Of a stretch of 64,000 bases of DNA, positions 52,301 to 60,460 are shown one piece after another. Where the stretch lies: contig NC_059481.1 of assembly GCF_018139145.2 (NCBI RefSeq), positions 12,512,368 to 12,576,367 of the forward strand, in the 5' to 3' direction. Made by a program: the position numbers and the translations under genes. The DNA comes from Gymnogyps californianus (Eukaryota > Chordata > Aves > Accipitriformes > Cathartidae). How positions within the stretch are numbered: position 1 is the stretch's first letter; each line of letters begins with the position of its first letter. The notes below the pieces were generated by a model that did not search any database, was not told the origin of the DNA, and worked only from the letters and a program-made list of their open reading frames with translations.

Positions 52301-55300
52301 CAGGGTGAGCCTGCACCATTGTGAAAATATTTGAGAGGGCTTCCTTACCTATGCACCAGGAAATATGGATAATAGCGTTTTTGTTAATCTCAGTTTCAAA
52401 AAAAAAAAAAAATAAAAAAAAGGGGTTGGTGGCTTTTTGTGCTTTGGTGGTTGTGTTTTTCAAGAAAAGGTCCATCCGCACAGTTACATAATTGATGCAG
52501 GTTTGGCCTGCAGCAGTCACACACAACGCCCTGGTCAGCAGGTGCTGGCCGACAGCTGCCTGCAGGGCACTGGGTACCTTTCTGGCGTTCTCATGACTCA
52601 GTTTTGCTGGTATTTGAAAGCCTGAGAGCTTTAGATTAATGCCCTAATGCGTGTCGCTGCGAACTCTTGAACTTGTGGCTTGCCTCTGCAAAGTAAAAGG
52701 AGAGATTGGGTCTGTTCAGTGACACCAAATAACCAGAGCATGTGCATGAAGTTCTCAACATGAAAAAAAATTTGTGCATTGTGTTTTGATGAACTCAAAA
52801 TACTATTTCATTAGGGCTTTTAAAGAAGATACAGCTGAGCTTTTGCAGAAGACGCTTAGCCTAGAGAGTTCTAATATAAAATATGAATTACTAAAAAAAT
52901 ATAGTTCTACCATGTTTTTGTATGTTCCTTTTGTAGTGAATATTAATGGATAACTGTAGTACTTAATATTTTCATTTCATTTAGTTTCCACCTTTAAGTT
53001 ATACCAGCGTGCAAAGCATGTGTATAGTGAAGCTGCCAGAGTGCTGGAATTTAAGAAGATATGCAATGAAGCACCTGCCAATGCAATCCAGCTGCTGGGA
53101 GAATTAATGAACCAGAGCTATATCAGCTGCAGGGAAATGTATGAATGCAGCTGTCCTGAACTGGATCGGCTGGTAGACATCTGCCTGTAAGTTTTGACCA
53201 CAAGGAAGAGTAATCGCCTGTTGAGAATATTGTTTGAATTGATGAGAAAATATGACATCGTTGGCTATTGCAATTTTAAAATGAAAGTATTCTTGTCTCT
53301 TATTACAAAATTAATCTCCTGCAGGGACATTACATGGTCAATTGTTTCCCTGCTGACATCTGTGTAATACTTTCAGATGAAAGCTGCAGTTTATGGCTTT
53401 ATTACAGACTTTGCTTTTGGACTGACTCATCATCACAAGTGTTACGTTAGACTGTTGGCTATTCTTTTTTTAAGTTGTAGAAGTAGTCATAACTGGTTTT
53501 CTTAAAACATCATCTTAGTTGTTCCATGTGAACTCGGTTACTTTTTGTGTATTTCTTAACCATTTCAGAACTGCCGCCATGGGAATTCCAGGGCATAAGC
53601 AAGCTGTTCTACATTCTTAGGTTGCCTTGAAATCATAATGGTATATTGTGAAATGCTATTGCATTTTTTTCAATTTAAAAAAAATGTTGTCTAGGGTATC
53701 AGATAGGTTGGACAGCGTTTCACCGTTTAAAAGATGAGTGTGTTCACTGTTACAATGGCTAACACTCTGCTTCTCCTCTCTGCATTGTGTGTCTGAGCTT
53801 TCCCCACATTATTCAGTCTCCATCTCTGCCCCAGCCTCATTCTTTTAGCTGGGTTCCCTAACTCAGTTTGGCCGCGATAAAACAAGCCCTCTCAACTCCA
53901 AAACACATTTCCTGAGTGTCATTTTGTCCCTTCTCTTCTCCCTCTGTTCCTCCCCAGTTTCATATCCTCTAGCCAGAATAAACTGAGTTTGAGAAATGGC
54001 ATGAAGTGAGCTGGAAATCACAGGTTGTTGTGTGTAGCAGGCTGTTATTTTCATAACTCTGCTACAGTGGATGATGAGATCTGGTAGAACCATGTGTTAA
54101 TACAGAAAGTAAAAACGAATACTTAGTACTCACATGCTACATACTATTTCATCCATAGCACAGGACCAGCATGAAAGGATGTACACATTTCAGTCCCTCT
54201 TAATTTCCATTTTTCTGGCACATTTAGTCATGGGACAGACATGTTATGCTAACTTTGATCTAAATTCAGTGCCTATAGAAGGAATCCAGTGGTTGGTGAT
54301 CATTTTAACAGTGGCTTGGGGGAATAAACAGCTGCCCACCTGAGCTTTCCCACCATTACTCCATCCCTGCCTCTGTCCCAGCCACCTTCTCCCAGCTGCT
54401 TCCCTCATTCACTTCATCATGGCTCCTGGTGATGCCACCTTCATAGTTCTGCTCATCTGTTATGGTTCCTACTTCTCCCTGGAGAAGGGTGTGCTTAGTT
54501 TGGGAAACTCTGCCCTAAGCCAGAGCATTACTGCCTTGCCAGAAGGGGAATGTAGGGTGCCATACGTGTTTGCAGGCCTGAGGTCAAGAAATGTTTCACT
54601 GTCTTTTAGAAGCAAATATCCCATCCTCTTTCTGTATCTTTCAGTCTTGAAGAAAGCAGAAACTGTTTCAATTTGAAGCTAAAAAAAAAAAAAGAATACC
54701 TTACCACCTAAAAGTGGAAAGTTACAAAAATATGTCTTTACCAGCAACTGGCTTTTTTTTTGTTTGTTTTGAACTAAGAAATTAGTCTGGCTTATAATGA
54801 AAATACGAATCTTACAAACATGCAATTTGCCATATGCTTTCTTACTTCTATACTCATGCGGATTTTGTAAGTTGTAATACCCACTTACCAGGTTTGTAAA
54901 TGGATAGAGTATGACACAGATGATTCTTTAGGTTAGTCTGATTTCTTTTGCAGACAAGATGGAATGGCCTCTGAGCCAGAAAACTACAAACTTAAAAACT
55001 GAACAGAAGACTTTTGGACATGCACAGATTATTTTGCATATGGGATACACATGCTGTTTTGTGATAAAACACAGAGAAGCCCTGATAGCCATTGGACAGT
55101 CTGATAGTAATTTAGCAATACAATTTTTGTTCCTTCTCTTGGGAGCCAATCCAGTACGTAACTCACAGGCTATGTTCAGTTTATTGTATCATGTAACGAT
55201 CACATAATAGAATAAGCTACGACAGTCACTCCGTGGGGCAATTCCACCATGGTTATCCCAGCTACTCAAAGGGAACTGCTGATCTGTGTGTGAGAAGGGA

Positions 55301-58300
55301 GCCTCTCTCCAGAGTCAGCTGAAGACAGAAACTATGCTCTACTGAATTATCAGAAATCTTGGGCTACAAAGTGTTGATCCAGTGCAAGGTATCAGCACTG
55401 CCCGTTCTGTGACACCACTGACAGAGGAAAAGCCTTAAAACTTAATATCTGCATTATTTTTAGGTGCAGTAACTACCCAATGTTGATGCCTCAGTCAGTA
55501 GCATCTGATGACTGAACTTTGCAAAAGTGACTCGCCATTTTAAGTGTCTTCACTTAGGGTATCCGGCTTGAATCATACTGATAGGGCCTGGGAGAAAACT
55601 ATCCTGTTTCAAGTAGGGGAAAACAAGTAGGTATGAACTGATAAGATCTGCACTACAGCATGGAGTTACCTGTGCTACATTTAAATAAGCTAGCATGGAT
55701 GCTAGCAACAGTCTCTTGGAGCATGAAGCTCAGCATGGGGATGGAAATTCTGTTTCTCATTTATGCTGAGCTCTGTGCTTTCACGGCTAGACAGCTGCTG
55801 CTCTCTGAGCTAGCTTGGGTATCGTGACACTGACTTGCAGGCAGTAGCATAGACACGGCCACAGAACCCAAAGGAAAGGAGTACGCAGAGGATTTTAGTA
55901 AATTAAATTAAAATTAATCAGAGCATTTCAGTTCCAGGGACCAAAATATAAATAGTGAAGGAAAAAAAAGTGATGTGTGTGCCTGGATTTCTAACTTACC
56001 AGCAGAAGAGCCCACAGCTAGTATAATGAGCATAGCTAAGCACCACAGTGGAGTGTCATTCGTGTGAAACGATTTTTAATTGGTATGTTAAAATTATTTA
56101 ATCTGGGGGTTTTTTATTACATTCATTGCACAGAAACAAGTAAATTATTTGTTCGTTATTCTTTACAGTCTTGTCCCATCAAGAGTATTTCCTAAGAAAT
56201 GTATCTTTCTTCTCTAGAAGTCTGATATTCTGTAATGTTTTTCTGATTTTGTGATTAGATTTCTAAAAGCGTATAGCTATTCTAGACGAATGCAGCTTAA
56301 GCCAGCATCTAATTTTTGGAAACTATTGGAAAAAAGTCTTCACTTTTCTCAAGTTGTACATTAAAAAACTAAGGGACATAAAATCACTAGTCACTCTAGG
56401 AAAACTTGGCTGATGTGATTATAGAAATGGCCAGGAAGTACATAAATTACATTCTTTACTTACAATGATACACAGCTGCCCTGTAACTTTAAAAAGCCTT
56501 TCCAAAAATACATTCCACAGAATTGCCCGAGTCTACTGCTGCTCTCTCCTTACAAGGTTTAAACTGTGAAGAGTAATCTGCATATCCAGATGTTTTCTGT
56601 TTTGCCTAGATCTTTATGTTTTACTGTACAACTGCTGCCAAGAAAGAAAGGGATCCATACTTGCTGTGGTTTGTAGTGCTGAAAACTGTAACCACTAGTT
56701 GGTCAGTTGTTTTTTTCTCTCTTTGCAAAGACAGAAGACTTGTACTTTCTCTAACCTATCTCATGCTGTTAATAGCCGGTTTACCTGTTAGTCCTTTAAA
56801 GTAAGTAACACGGAAGATTCGCTAAAAAATTAAGGAACAAAAAAATTGGATCTGAGCTCCTGAATTCGTTGGGTACTTTTGAAAATCTCTCAGAATCCTT
56901 GAGTGTTGCAAATAACTTACTTTCATTCTCTTATTCTCCATCTTTTGGTGGTGTAAATCCTGATACTTTTTGTGTGACCAGCTGTGCCCCTTGCAGTTGA
57001 AAATAGCTGAATCCTCTCTGACACTTTGAAAAGATACAGTTTTTACATTACATCCAGGTGCATTATGGTAGCCGAGACAACTCTGCATTTTATCAAGACT
57101 CTTACCGCTGATGATTTTCGTAAAGCTGCAAAGCCTGGAGTCATGGCACAATTTGAAAATTCAACAAAACAAACAAAAAACCACCCTACAAAAAGAAGTT
57201 CGCAGCTCTTTCAGAGCCAGAAGGGCTTAAAGATGCTACCCAAATGCACACTAAGCTACAAAACAGAATAAGTGTAATACCCCCCTCCCCATTTATATAT
57301 TTAAATCTCATGTTAACTCCATGCTTTCCAAATAGCTGGTTCATAATTTTGAGTATTTCGAATTAACAATATTGCTCTGATTTTTTCACCTCTTACAGCA
57401 CAATTATTTTTAAAATGAGGTACTGCAGTGTCTTCCCTATCGCTTCCATATACCAAACTATGGGACTTCGGTTTTTATTCCTCTTTCCTTTGCTGCAGTA
57501 CTCATGGTTTTACTCTCATTTACACACACACCCTTCCTCATAAGATAATTCTCTTTTTATCCAGTGAATACTGGAACAAGATATATAAACTCTTCAAGAA
57601 GCAAAGGCCAGAACCTGGGACTGGGAGCTGAGCTTCCCTAACACTGGACTACAGATACATTATCTTTCTTGTGTGCTCCGTCTCTCCCTCTATTACTTGT
57701 CCTCAGAGCTGCAGCATAGCCCAGGTGGTGCACAGGGTACTTTCCCACGTGTTAAATCCATGTTGCCCGCTGTGTGGGTGAGCGCTCCATCCACAAGATT
57801 ATTGTCTGCTCACACTCCTCTTCATAAATGCCTGATTTGGATGCCAGTGCACAAGAAGAGAGAGTCTGGCTATGAATCCCACTTTAGCAGAGGAATCTAG
57901 CTTAGGACTGAACTGATTAAGACTCGAAAAAAGACAGTTTCAGACCTGTTCCAAAGTTAACTTTCTCATGTTTGATCTAGATACCTCCCACGCACCGCAT
58001 CTCCAGTAGGTGCGGAATTAGGTGCTCACTTCTGAACTCGTCTAATATCAGGTACCTAGTTTTCAGACGTTACAGCACTGCCCATCAAAACGCCAAGTTC
58101 CTCAGCATTAAGCCCCAAGTGTGTAATCATATCACCACATTTGAAACTGTTAGCCACAGTATTTTGAAACACAGTGACTTCAGCTCTGAAACAGGCATAT
58201 TTTCTGTCTACATTATACTTTATTTTAACTAAGTATTTTAAAATGACTCAGTAAAAATGAGGCATGAGCATAACCACAGAGAATTATGAAATCAATAAAA

Positions 58301-60188
58301 GGTTCAGAACAATTCTGAAGGGATTTCAGTTGCCTACCAAAATAAAAGCCAGACACCATCTGAAATACAAAGTTCTGACTGAGGTAACAGACCAAATGCG
58401 TACAGACAGCTGATTTAGCAGACTCTGAAAAGCGTATTGGGCCTTATGAAGTCGATGGGAATTTCCCTATTGATTGCAATTGAGACTGCATTGGATCCTG
58501 CTCATTTTAGGAGGTTGCTCCATGGACCAGAAACTACAAAAATTGCATCAGAGAATGAGTGGCTTACAGGAATAATAATAATAAAAAAACACCAACAGGA
58601 AATAAAGAATGAACATAAAATCGAGTCAATATGAAGGGTGGCACCACACAGACACGCTGAAGAAAGTGTTTCTGTTCAAGAAGAGACGTAAGCATGTTTA
58701 GAATCAAACACATATGTAAGTACTTGCTTGAAATATGACCTAAACCTCTACTAACCCAGCAGTATACCAGATTCATTTAACATAAAATGCACATATGAAA
58801 AATTACCACAGCCTACTCAGAATGAGCTGTCATTTTCCAATGTTATTCACATGATGCCGTCTCTCCCTCAAACACATTCTAGGACTGGTAAATCTCTCCG
58901 TGCATGGCTATTGGAAACATATCAAAAGTATTTGTTTGCAAATCAGATGAGATCTCTCATGAGAATAAGATTTCAAATGAGATTTCTAAATCATCCTGTT
59001 CTGACTAGGTTAGAAAAGCCCCAAAGAAATTTATTACATGGTATTTTCCTACTTTTTCTGAATCTAAGTAAACATCAGGAACACAGGTAAGCAAACTAAC
59101 GAAAATAATTCTACTAAATTCTAATGAGATGGCGTCTGAATCTTGCAGAGTAATGGCATGGGATTTGCTGTAGGACATTTCTGGCAGGCCGGTATCTTGA
59201 GGCTGGGAATGGTTTATATTTTGGACGTCGTTTATTTGTCATTGTTCTTTCTATTCACCCTCCTTATAAGAGCTTTTTTTTCTTCGGGGACTAAATTCTT
59301 ATTTTACCTCTGCTGCTGTAAATCTGTTAAGTTCATGAGGTCCCTCTAAAGAGAGATACCCAACTCTGTCCATTCAGCATAAACAGATGTTTGAGTGCAG
59401 TGACTCCGTATGACTTTTTAAGAGTTTCTGAACTCTCCTTTTCTTGACTGGCACGCTCAGCAGTCCTGCAGAAGCCTGTGAAACTTCAGCATGTTTTAGA
59501 TCTGTCCTGGAAGAATAGAGCTATTTGTCTTTGCCACATTAGAAAATGGCTTGCATGCCTGCATCCTGTGCAATTAGTTTATGAACCCTCTTTTGTTATT
59601 TTTGTCATGTATTTCTGTTTTCACTTCTGATGTCTTATGAATGTTGCTAACACAGTTCCTTTCCTCTCCTGCTTTCTTCGTCTCAGCTATGCTGTGATCC
59701 TTAAAACAGCTGATGCTGAAGCGTTATAAAAGAAGGTGACTTTTGGAATTGACAGAAGTGACTACATTGCAGTGTAAAGCGTCAGCATTTTTTTTTTGTC
59801 CAAAACGGTAACTGCAAATTGCTGTAATGTTGCATACAACCAGGTGAACTTCAGAAGAATCAGATGACATAGATGTGTTTTGAGTAAAGTATTCACTAGT
59901 TTTCTATAGGAATTTTATGTATGACAAATTACCCCTTTTTGGTTTATTTTACATGATTTTTTTCTGTTATTTTGTTTTAGGCAATTTGGGGCCAGTGGGT
60001 CACGTCTGACTGGAGCTGGATGGGGTGGCTGCACTGTGTCAATGGTGCCTACTGACAAGCTGAACACTTTCCTAAAAAGTGTAAAAAAAACTTATTACCA
60101 AACCGATGTCCAAAGGTTAGCATTAGAGAATAATAGTCTGTTTGCTACCAAACCTGGAAGAGGAGCTTTGGTTTTTGTTGAGGCCTAA
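10269..60188 (+). CDS. GALK2: GALK2, N-acetylgalactosamine kinase (complete, 10 coding exons joined)
   Basis: Cytosolic GHMP-family sugar kinase. It phosphorylates N-acetylgalactosamine (and galactose weakly) to the 1-phosphate using ATP, in amino-sugar salvage. The coding segments are 10269-10321, 13000-13088, 14511-14634, 19961-20051, 22964-23110, 35943-36041, 38764-38916, 43943-44153, 52985-53186 and 59981-60188. Together they total 1377 bases, or 458 codons plus stop, equal to human GALK2. Every intron is GT-AG and all phases agree. Motifs: galactokinase signature GRVNLIGEHIDY at residues 42-53 with likely catalytic Arg43; GHMP ATP-binding loop [12 protein letters not shown] at 139-150; GGGMDQS at 186-192 with likely catalytic base Asp190; and the C-terminal glycine-rich motif [10 protein letters not shown] at 400-409. 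The start has an ideal Kozak context. No frameshift or premature stop was found. The gene spans about 50 kb. Confidence 0.96.
10322..12999 (+). other. GALK2: GALK2 intron 1
   Basis: A 2678-base intron whose first 450 bases are still CpG island. It ends with the polypyrimidine acceptor CTGCCTTTCAG. No repeat or nested gene was recognised with confidence. The 12.5-12.7 kb part is somewhat GC-richer but has no protein-like frame. Confidence 0.8.
10336..10359 (-). other. canonical G-quadruplex motif on the - strand
   Basis: Four CCCC runs at 10336-10339, 10344-10347, 10350-10353 and 10356-10359 are separated by 4, 2 and 2 bases. The complementary strand therefore fits G4-N2-G4-N2-G4-N4-G4. The motif begins 15 bases past the exon 1 splice junction of GALK2 and lies on the strand used as its template. 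Confidence 0.7.
13000..13088 (+). CDS. GALK2: GALK2 coding exon 2
   Basis: Encodes Arg18 (completed) to Ile47 and the first base of Gly48. It includes [11 protein letters not shown] and [10 protein letters not shown], the first half of the galactokinase signature. Donor CG|GTAAAA with GT at 13089, phase 1. It joins exon 3 to complete G-E-H-I-D-Y. Confidence 0.96.
13089..14510 (+). other. GALK2: GALK2 intron 2
   Basis: A 1422-base AT-rich intron, acceptor TTTGGTAG. Nothing else was recognised. Confidence 0.85.
14511..14634 (+). CDS. GALK2: GALK2 coding exon 3
   Basis: Encodes the end of Gly48 through Tyr88 and two bases of Leu89. It starts with [18 protein letters not shown], which completes the signature and holds the sugar-contacting Glu49, His50 and Asp52 positions of the family. 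Donor TT|GTAAGT, phase 2. Confidence 0.96.
15143..15330 (-). mobile_element. CR1 LINE fragment
   Basis: The left end reads AATCATAGAC...GGTTGGAAGGGACC, the reverse complement of the CR1 3' end. It is followed by sequence like the reverse complement of the 3' part of the CR1 unit (TTGTATTGGGGAAACCCCAA, ACTGGACGCAGTACTCTAG, GTCTCACAAGTGCTGAACA). It is diverged and 5'-truncated. The boundary past 15330 is unclear. Confidence 0.85.
16994..17008. repeat. poly(T) tract within a short inverted repeat
   Basis: A T15 run. CTGATTT just before it and AAATCAG at 17009-17015 are complementary. Confidence 0.85.
19445..19680 (+). mobile_element. CR1 LINE 3' end (avian type)
   Basis: About 236 bases match the avian CR1 3' terminal region, including GGAAGAAGTTCTTCACTGTG, GGCACTGGAACAGGTTGCCC, TTGGATGGGGCTTTGAGCAA and GGTCCCTTCCAACCCAAACC. 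It ends in an ATTCTGTG octamer typical of CR1. It is heavily 5'-truncated, as is usual for this family, and well preserved, so it is among the younger insertions here. It lies in sense orientation to GALK2 about 280 bases upstream of exon 4. Confidence 0.95.
19961..20051 (+). CDS. GALK2: GALK2 coding exon 4
   Basis: Encodes the end of Leu89 through Gln119, including [11 protein letters not shown] and [12 protein letters not shown], which closely match human GALK2. Acceptor TGTTTTGCAG, donor CAG|GTAAGC, phase 0. Confidence 0.96.
20052..22963 (+). other. GALK2: GALK2 intron 4
   Basis: A 2912-base intron, acceptor TTCATTGTTAG. The 20.75-21.15 kb and 22.3-22.75 kb stretches are less AT-rich than the rest, but I recognise no gene or repeat in them. 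Confidence 0.8.
22964..23110 (+). CDS. GALK2: GALK2 coding exon 5
   Basis: Encodes Glu120-Lys168, exactly 49 codons. It carries the GHMP ATP-binding motif [12 protein letters not shown] (139-150), the glycine/serine loop that cradles the ATP phosphates, followed by VCCAGLVTL. Donor AAG|GTAATT, phase 0. Confidence 0.97.
23902..24507. mobile_element. hAT-like non-autonomous DNA transposon (old)
   Basis: The left end begins CAGACATTCCCAAATTGTGG. The right end, reverse-complemented, begins CAGTAGTTCCCAAGCTTAGC. Both share CAG and TTCCCAA with the hAT/Charlie terminal repeat CAGTGGTTCCCAAAC. The left interior (GTGGTACAAAG...AGTGGTACATG) is also typical of Charlie-type elements. The flanking 8-mers are GTCTAAGG and ATCAAAAC, which agree only partly, as expected for a decayed target duplication. 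There is no transposase frame. An internal perfect 10-base inverted repeat, CAGAGATGGT (24434-24443) and ACCATCTCTG (24460-24469), is present. Confidence 0.55.
30828..31195 (+). mobile_element. ancient CR1/L3-type LINE fragment
   Basis: Decayed sequence following the 3' coding-to-UTR region of old amniote CR1/L3 elements. In order I see AAAAAGATTCAGGGAAAAGC, CACATGGATGATCAAAGG, a GAAGTCCATAAAATGATGAA block, GGAATAAATTTTTCATTGCC, TGGTTCTTCACCTGACAAGT and GGAGTCTGGACAAGTTCATA. It is much more diverged than the CR1 at 19445 and so belongs to an older subfamily. No open frame survives. Confidence 0.7.
31706..31760 (-). mobile_element. possible CR1 3'-end scrap
   Basis: GATCACAGAATAGTTGGGAT followed by TTCATCTGATTAAGTC loosely follows the reverse complement of a CR1 3' end. 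It is too short and diverged to be sure. Confidence 0.35.
31950..32110 (+). repeat. MIR/CORE-SINE-like ancient SINE
   Basis: GCTTTGTGACTGATTCACAT, CATGACTTTGAACAAATCAT, TCTGTGCTGTCTCTAAATTG and AAGATAACAGCAGCCTTATA follow, in order, the remembered pattern of amniote MIR-like elements (TGACTTTGGGCAAGTCACTT, CTCTGTGCCTCAGTTTCC, GGGGATAATAGCACTGCCT). The copy is old and heavily mutated. Confidence 0.55.
32660..33085 (+). repeat. MIR/CORE-SINE-like ancient SINE
   Basis: Begins with ACAGTCCCTGCCCTAAAGAG. It resumes at 32940 with CTCATTTTACTGAGGAAATG, GGACTTTCCCTGAATCACA, AGCTAGAAGTTGAGCCCAGA and CCTCCAGACACTTGGTTCAC. This is the order seen in amniote MIR-like elements (CCATTTTACAGATGAGGAAA through GAGCCCAGGTCT). 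The middle (32720-32930) may be unrelated insertion or decay. Confidence 0.6.
35943..36041 (+). CDS. GALK2: GALK2 coding exon 6
   Basis: Encodes Val169-Thr201 (33 codons): [20 protein letters not shown] then [13 protein letters not shown]. Asp190 in GGGMDQS aligns with the catalytic aspartate of galactokinases, and Glu173/Arg180 lie in the conserved helix before it. Donor ACT|GTATGT, phase 0. Confidence 0.97.
36042..38763 (+). other. GALK2: GALK2 intron 6
   Basis: A 2722-base intron, acceptor TTTCTTTCAATAG. It contains a possible ancient SINE scrap at 37935-38025. Nothing else was recognised. Confidence 0.8.
37935..38025 (+). repeat. possible MIR-like SINE scrap
   Basis: AAGACGTCCCTGCTTGCAGA followed by GTTACAGTCTATTCTAAGAA resembles the AAGTCCCTGCCCCAAAGAGC-TTACAATCTAA block of old amniote SINEs. 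It is short and diverged. Confidence 0.4.
38764..38916 (+). CDS. GALK2: GALK2 coding exon 7
   Basis: Encodes Ala202-Lys252 (51 codons), including [40 protein letters not shown] and VMECRLATK. This is the central beta-sheet and helix region of the kinase fold, almost identical to human. Donor AAG|GTAACG, phase 0. Confidence 0.97.
39840..39856. repeat. poly(A) tract, 17 A
   Basis: Homopolymer run with no recognisable retroelement before it. Confidence 0.95.
42010..42300 (+). repeat. possible MIR-like ancient SINE
   Basis: The right end, TGCATTAGCCACTAGACAGT followed by GCTGCTTCTTTCTCT, resembles the terminal part of old amniote SINEs (GCTCTAACCACTAGACCATG, CTGCTTCT). The left part is too decayed to align by eye. 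Confidence 0.4.
43943..44153 (+). CDS. GALK2: GALK2 coding exon 8
   Basis: Encodes Leu253-Asp322 and the first base of Val323. It contains [40 protein letters not shown] and [10 protein letters not shown]. This helical region, with two LGVSLEE/LGISLEE repeats, is diagnostic of GALK2. Donor ATG|GTAAGC, phase 1. Confidence 0.97.
46235..46300 (+). repeat. possible MIR/L3-like 3' scrap
   Basis: ATCTCACGTTTAAGGATCTG followed by AAAGTGCTATGTAAATATTA resembles the AAAGCGCTATATAAATGCTA tail block common to old amniote SINEs and LINEs. Confidence 0.4.
47641..47721. repeat. branched inverted repeat (three-way junction)
   Basis: The outer arms AGCCAGATTG (47641-47650) and CAATCTGGCT (47712-47721) are perfect complements. 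They enclose a second perfect pair, AACAGTTAC (47653-47661) and GTAACTGTT (47680-47688). A third arm is CCCCACT (47689-47695), loop TCG, AGT-A-GGGG (to 47706). Together they could fold as a closed stem with two side hairpins. It may be a relic of an old palindromic repeat or a structured RNA. I recognise no known RNA family. Confidence 0.6.
49111..49170. repeat. possible decayed palindromic amniote repeat
   Basis: CCAGATCCTCAGCCGATACA followed by CTCCATCAGTCAAAATGGCG resembles the left arm of a palindromic interspersed repeat common in turtles, crocodiles and birds (CCAGATCCTCAGCTGGTGTA, then CCATTGAAGTCAATGGAGC). The right arm is lost. Confidence 0.35.
50471..50512. other. NFI-like palindrome and hairpin
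   Basis: TTGGC-TGGCA-GCCAG (50471-50485) fits the nuclear factor I palindrome TTGGC-N5-GCCAA with one mismatch. TGGCAGCCAG (50476-50485) is also perfectly complementary to CTGGCTGCCA (50503-50512), with a 17-base loop. Confidence 0.5.
52398..52421. repeat. A-rich tract
   Basis: AAAAAAAAAAAAAA-T-AAAAAAAA run in intron 8. Confidence 0.9.
52985..53186 (+). CDS. GALK2: GALK2 coding exon 9
   Basis: Encodes the end of Val323 through Cys389 and two bases of Leu390, including [40 protein letters not shown] and [11 protein letters not shown]. Donor CCT|GTAAGT, phase 2. If the intron were retained, the codon after Leu would be TAA at once. Confidence 0.97.
53794..53860 (+). repeat. diverged direct repeat, copy 1
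   Basis: TGAGCTTTCCCCACATTATT, then CCATCTCTGCCCCAGCC and AGCTGGGTTCCC. It matches the copy starting at 54341 with several substitutions. Confidence 0.45.
54341..54405 (+). repeat. diverged direct repeat, copy 2
   Basis: TGAGCTTTCCCACCATTACT, then CTGCCTCTGTCCCAGCC and CAGCTGCTTCCCTC. It lies 547 bases downstream of copy 1 in the same orientation. The two could be halves of an unrecognised repeat or a local duplication. Confidence 0.45.
58438..58512. repeat. possible decayed palindromic repeat
   Basis: GGGCCTTATGAAGTCGATGG, then GGAATTTCCCTATTGATTGC and GCATTGGATCCTGCTC, resembles the GAAGTCAATGGG-N-CCCATTGACTTC class of interspersed palindromic repeats in sauropsids. Confidence 0.35.
59981..60188 (+). 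CDS. GALK2: GALK2 coding exon 10 (terminal)
   Basis: Encodes the end of Leu390 through Ala458 and TAA at 60186-60188. It holds the third GHMP motif, [16 protein letters not shown], whose glycine-rich turn helps shape the nucleotide and sugar site. The C-terminus is [17 protein letters not shown], closely matching the human end. The [16 protein letters not shown] stretch is the most diverged part. Confidence 0.97.
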
Positions 60189-60460
60189 AGAACGTAAAAA
60201 TTTTAAAGAAACTATGTAGGGCATTTAGAACTGGCAGTACTTCCCATGCCACAGTAAATGAATGCCTTTTCTCGTTTTTATTGTAATGAGCAGTTGCTAT
60301 TATCAAAATATACTTCTGAAGAAGTGATTAAAAGAAAACTCTTTGATTATAAAGGGGTTTTTTCCGTACTAAAAATATCTTTCAGTATAAACATTGATTT
60401 ACAAAAACCTATTGACAAGGAAAACTGAAATTGAAATAAAGATGATACTTTGTTACAGTG
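60189..60460 (+). other. GALK2: GALK2 3' UTR (shortest predicted form)
   Basis: Follows the GALK2 stop codon and runs to just past the first AATAAA signal. It is about 270 bases and AT-rich. A longer form using AATAAA at 61086-61091 is possible. Confidence 0.7.
60435..60440 (+). terminator. GALK2: GALK2 poly(A) signal AATAAA
   Basis: Canonical AATAAA 247 bases after the stop codon. It is followed about 30 bases later by a pyrimidine/GT-rich downstream element (TCTCTCTTCTTTCCTGTTT, about 60464-60482). Cleavage is expected near 60455-60460. Confidence 0.75.

Larger units (their letters stand above)
44154..52984 (+). other. GALK2: GALK2 intron 8
   Basis: An 8831-base intron, acceptor TTTCATTTCATTTAG. 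The 46.4-51.5 kb part is less AT-rich than neighbouring introns. It contains a possible SINE scrap (46235-46300), a branched inverted repeat (47641-47721), a decayed palindromic repeat (49111-49170) and an NFI-like hairpin (50471-50512). A frame of 135 codons on the - strand at 47205-47612 does not look protein-like. Confidence 0.8.
53187..59980 (+). other. GALK2: GALK2 intron 9
   Basis: A 6794-base intron, acceptor TTATTTTGTTTTAG. It contains a diverged local duplication (53794-53860 and 54341-54405), an A-rich run at about 54681-54693, and a possible decayed palindromic repeat at 58438-58512. No nested gene was recognised. Confidence 0.8.
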
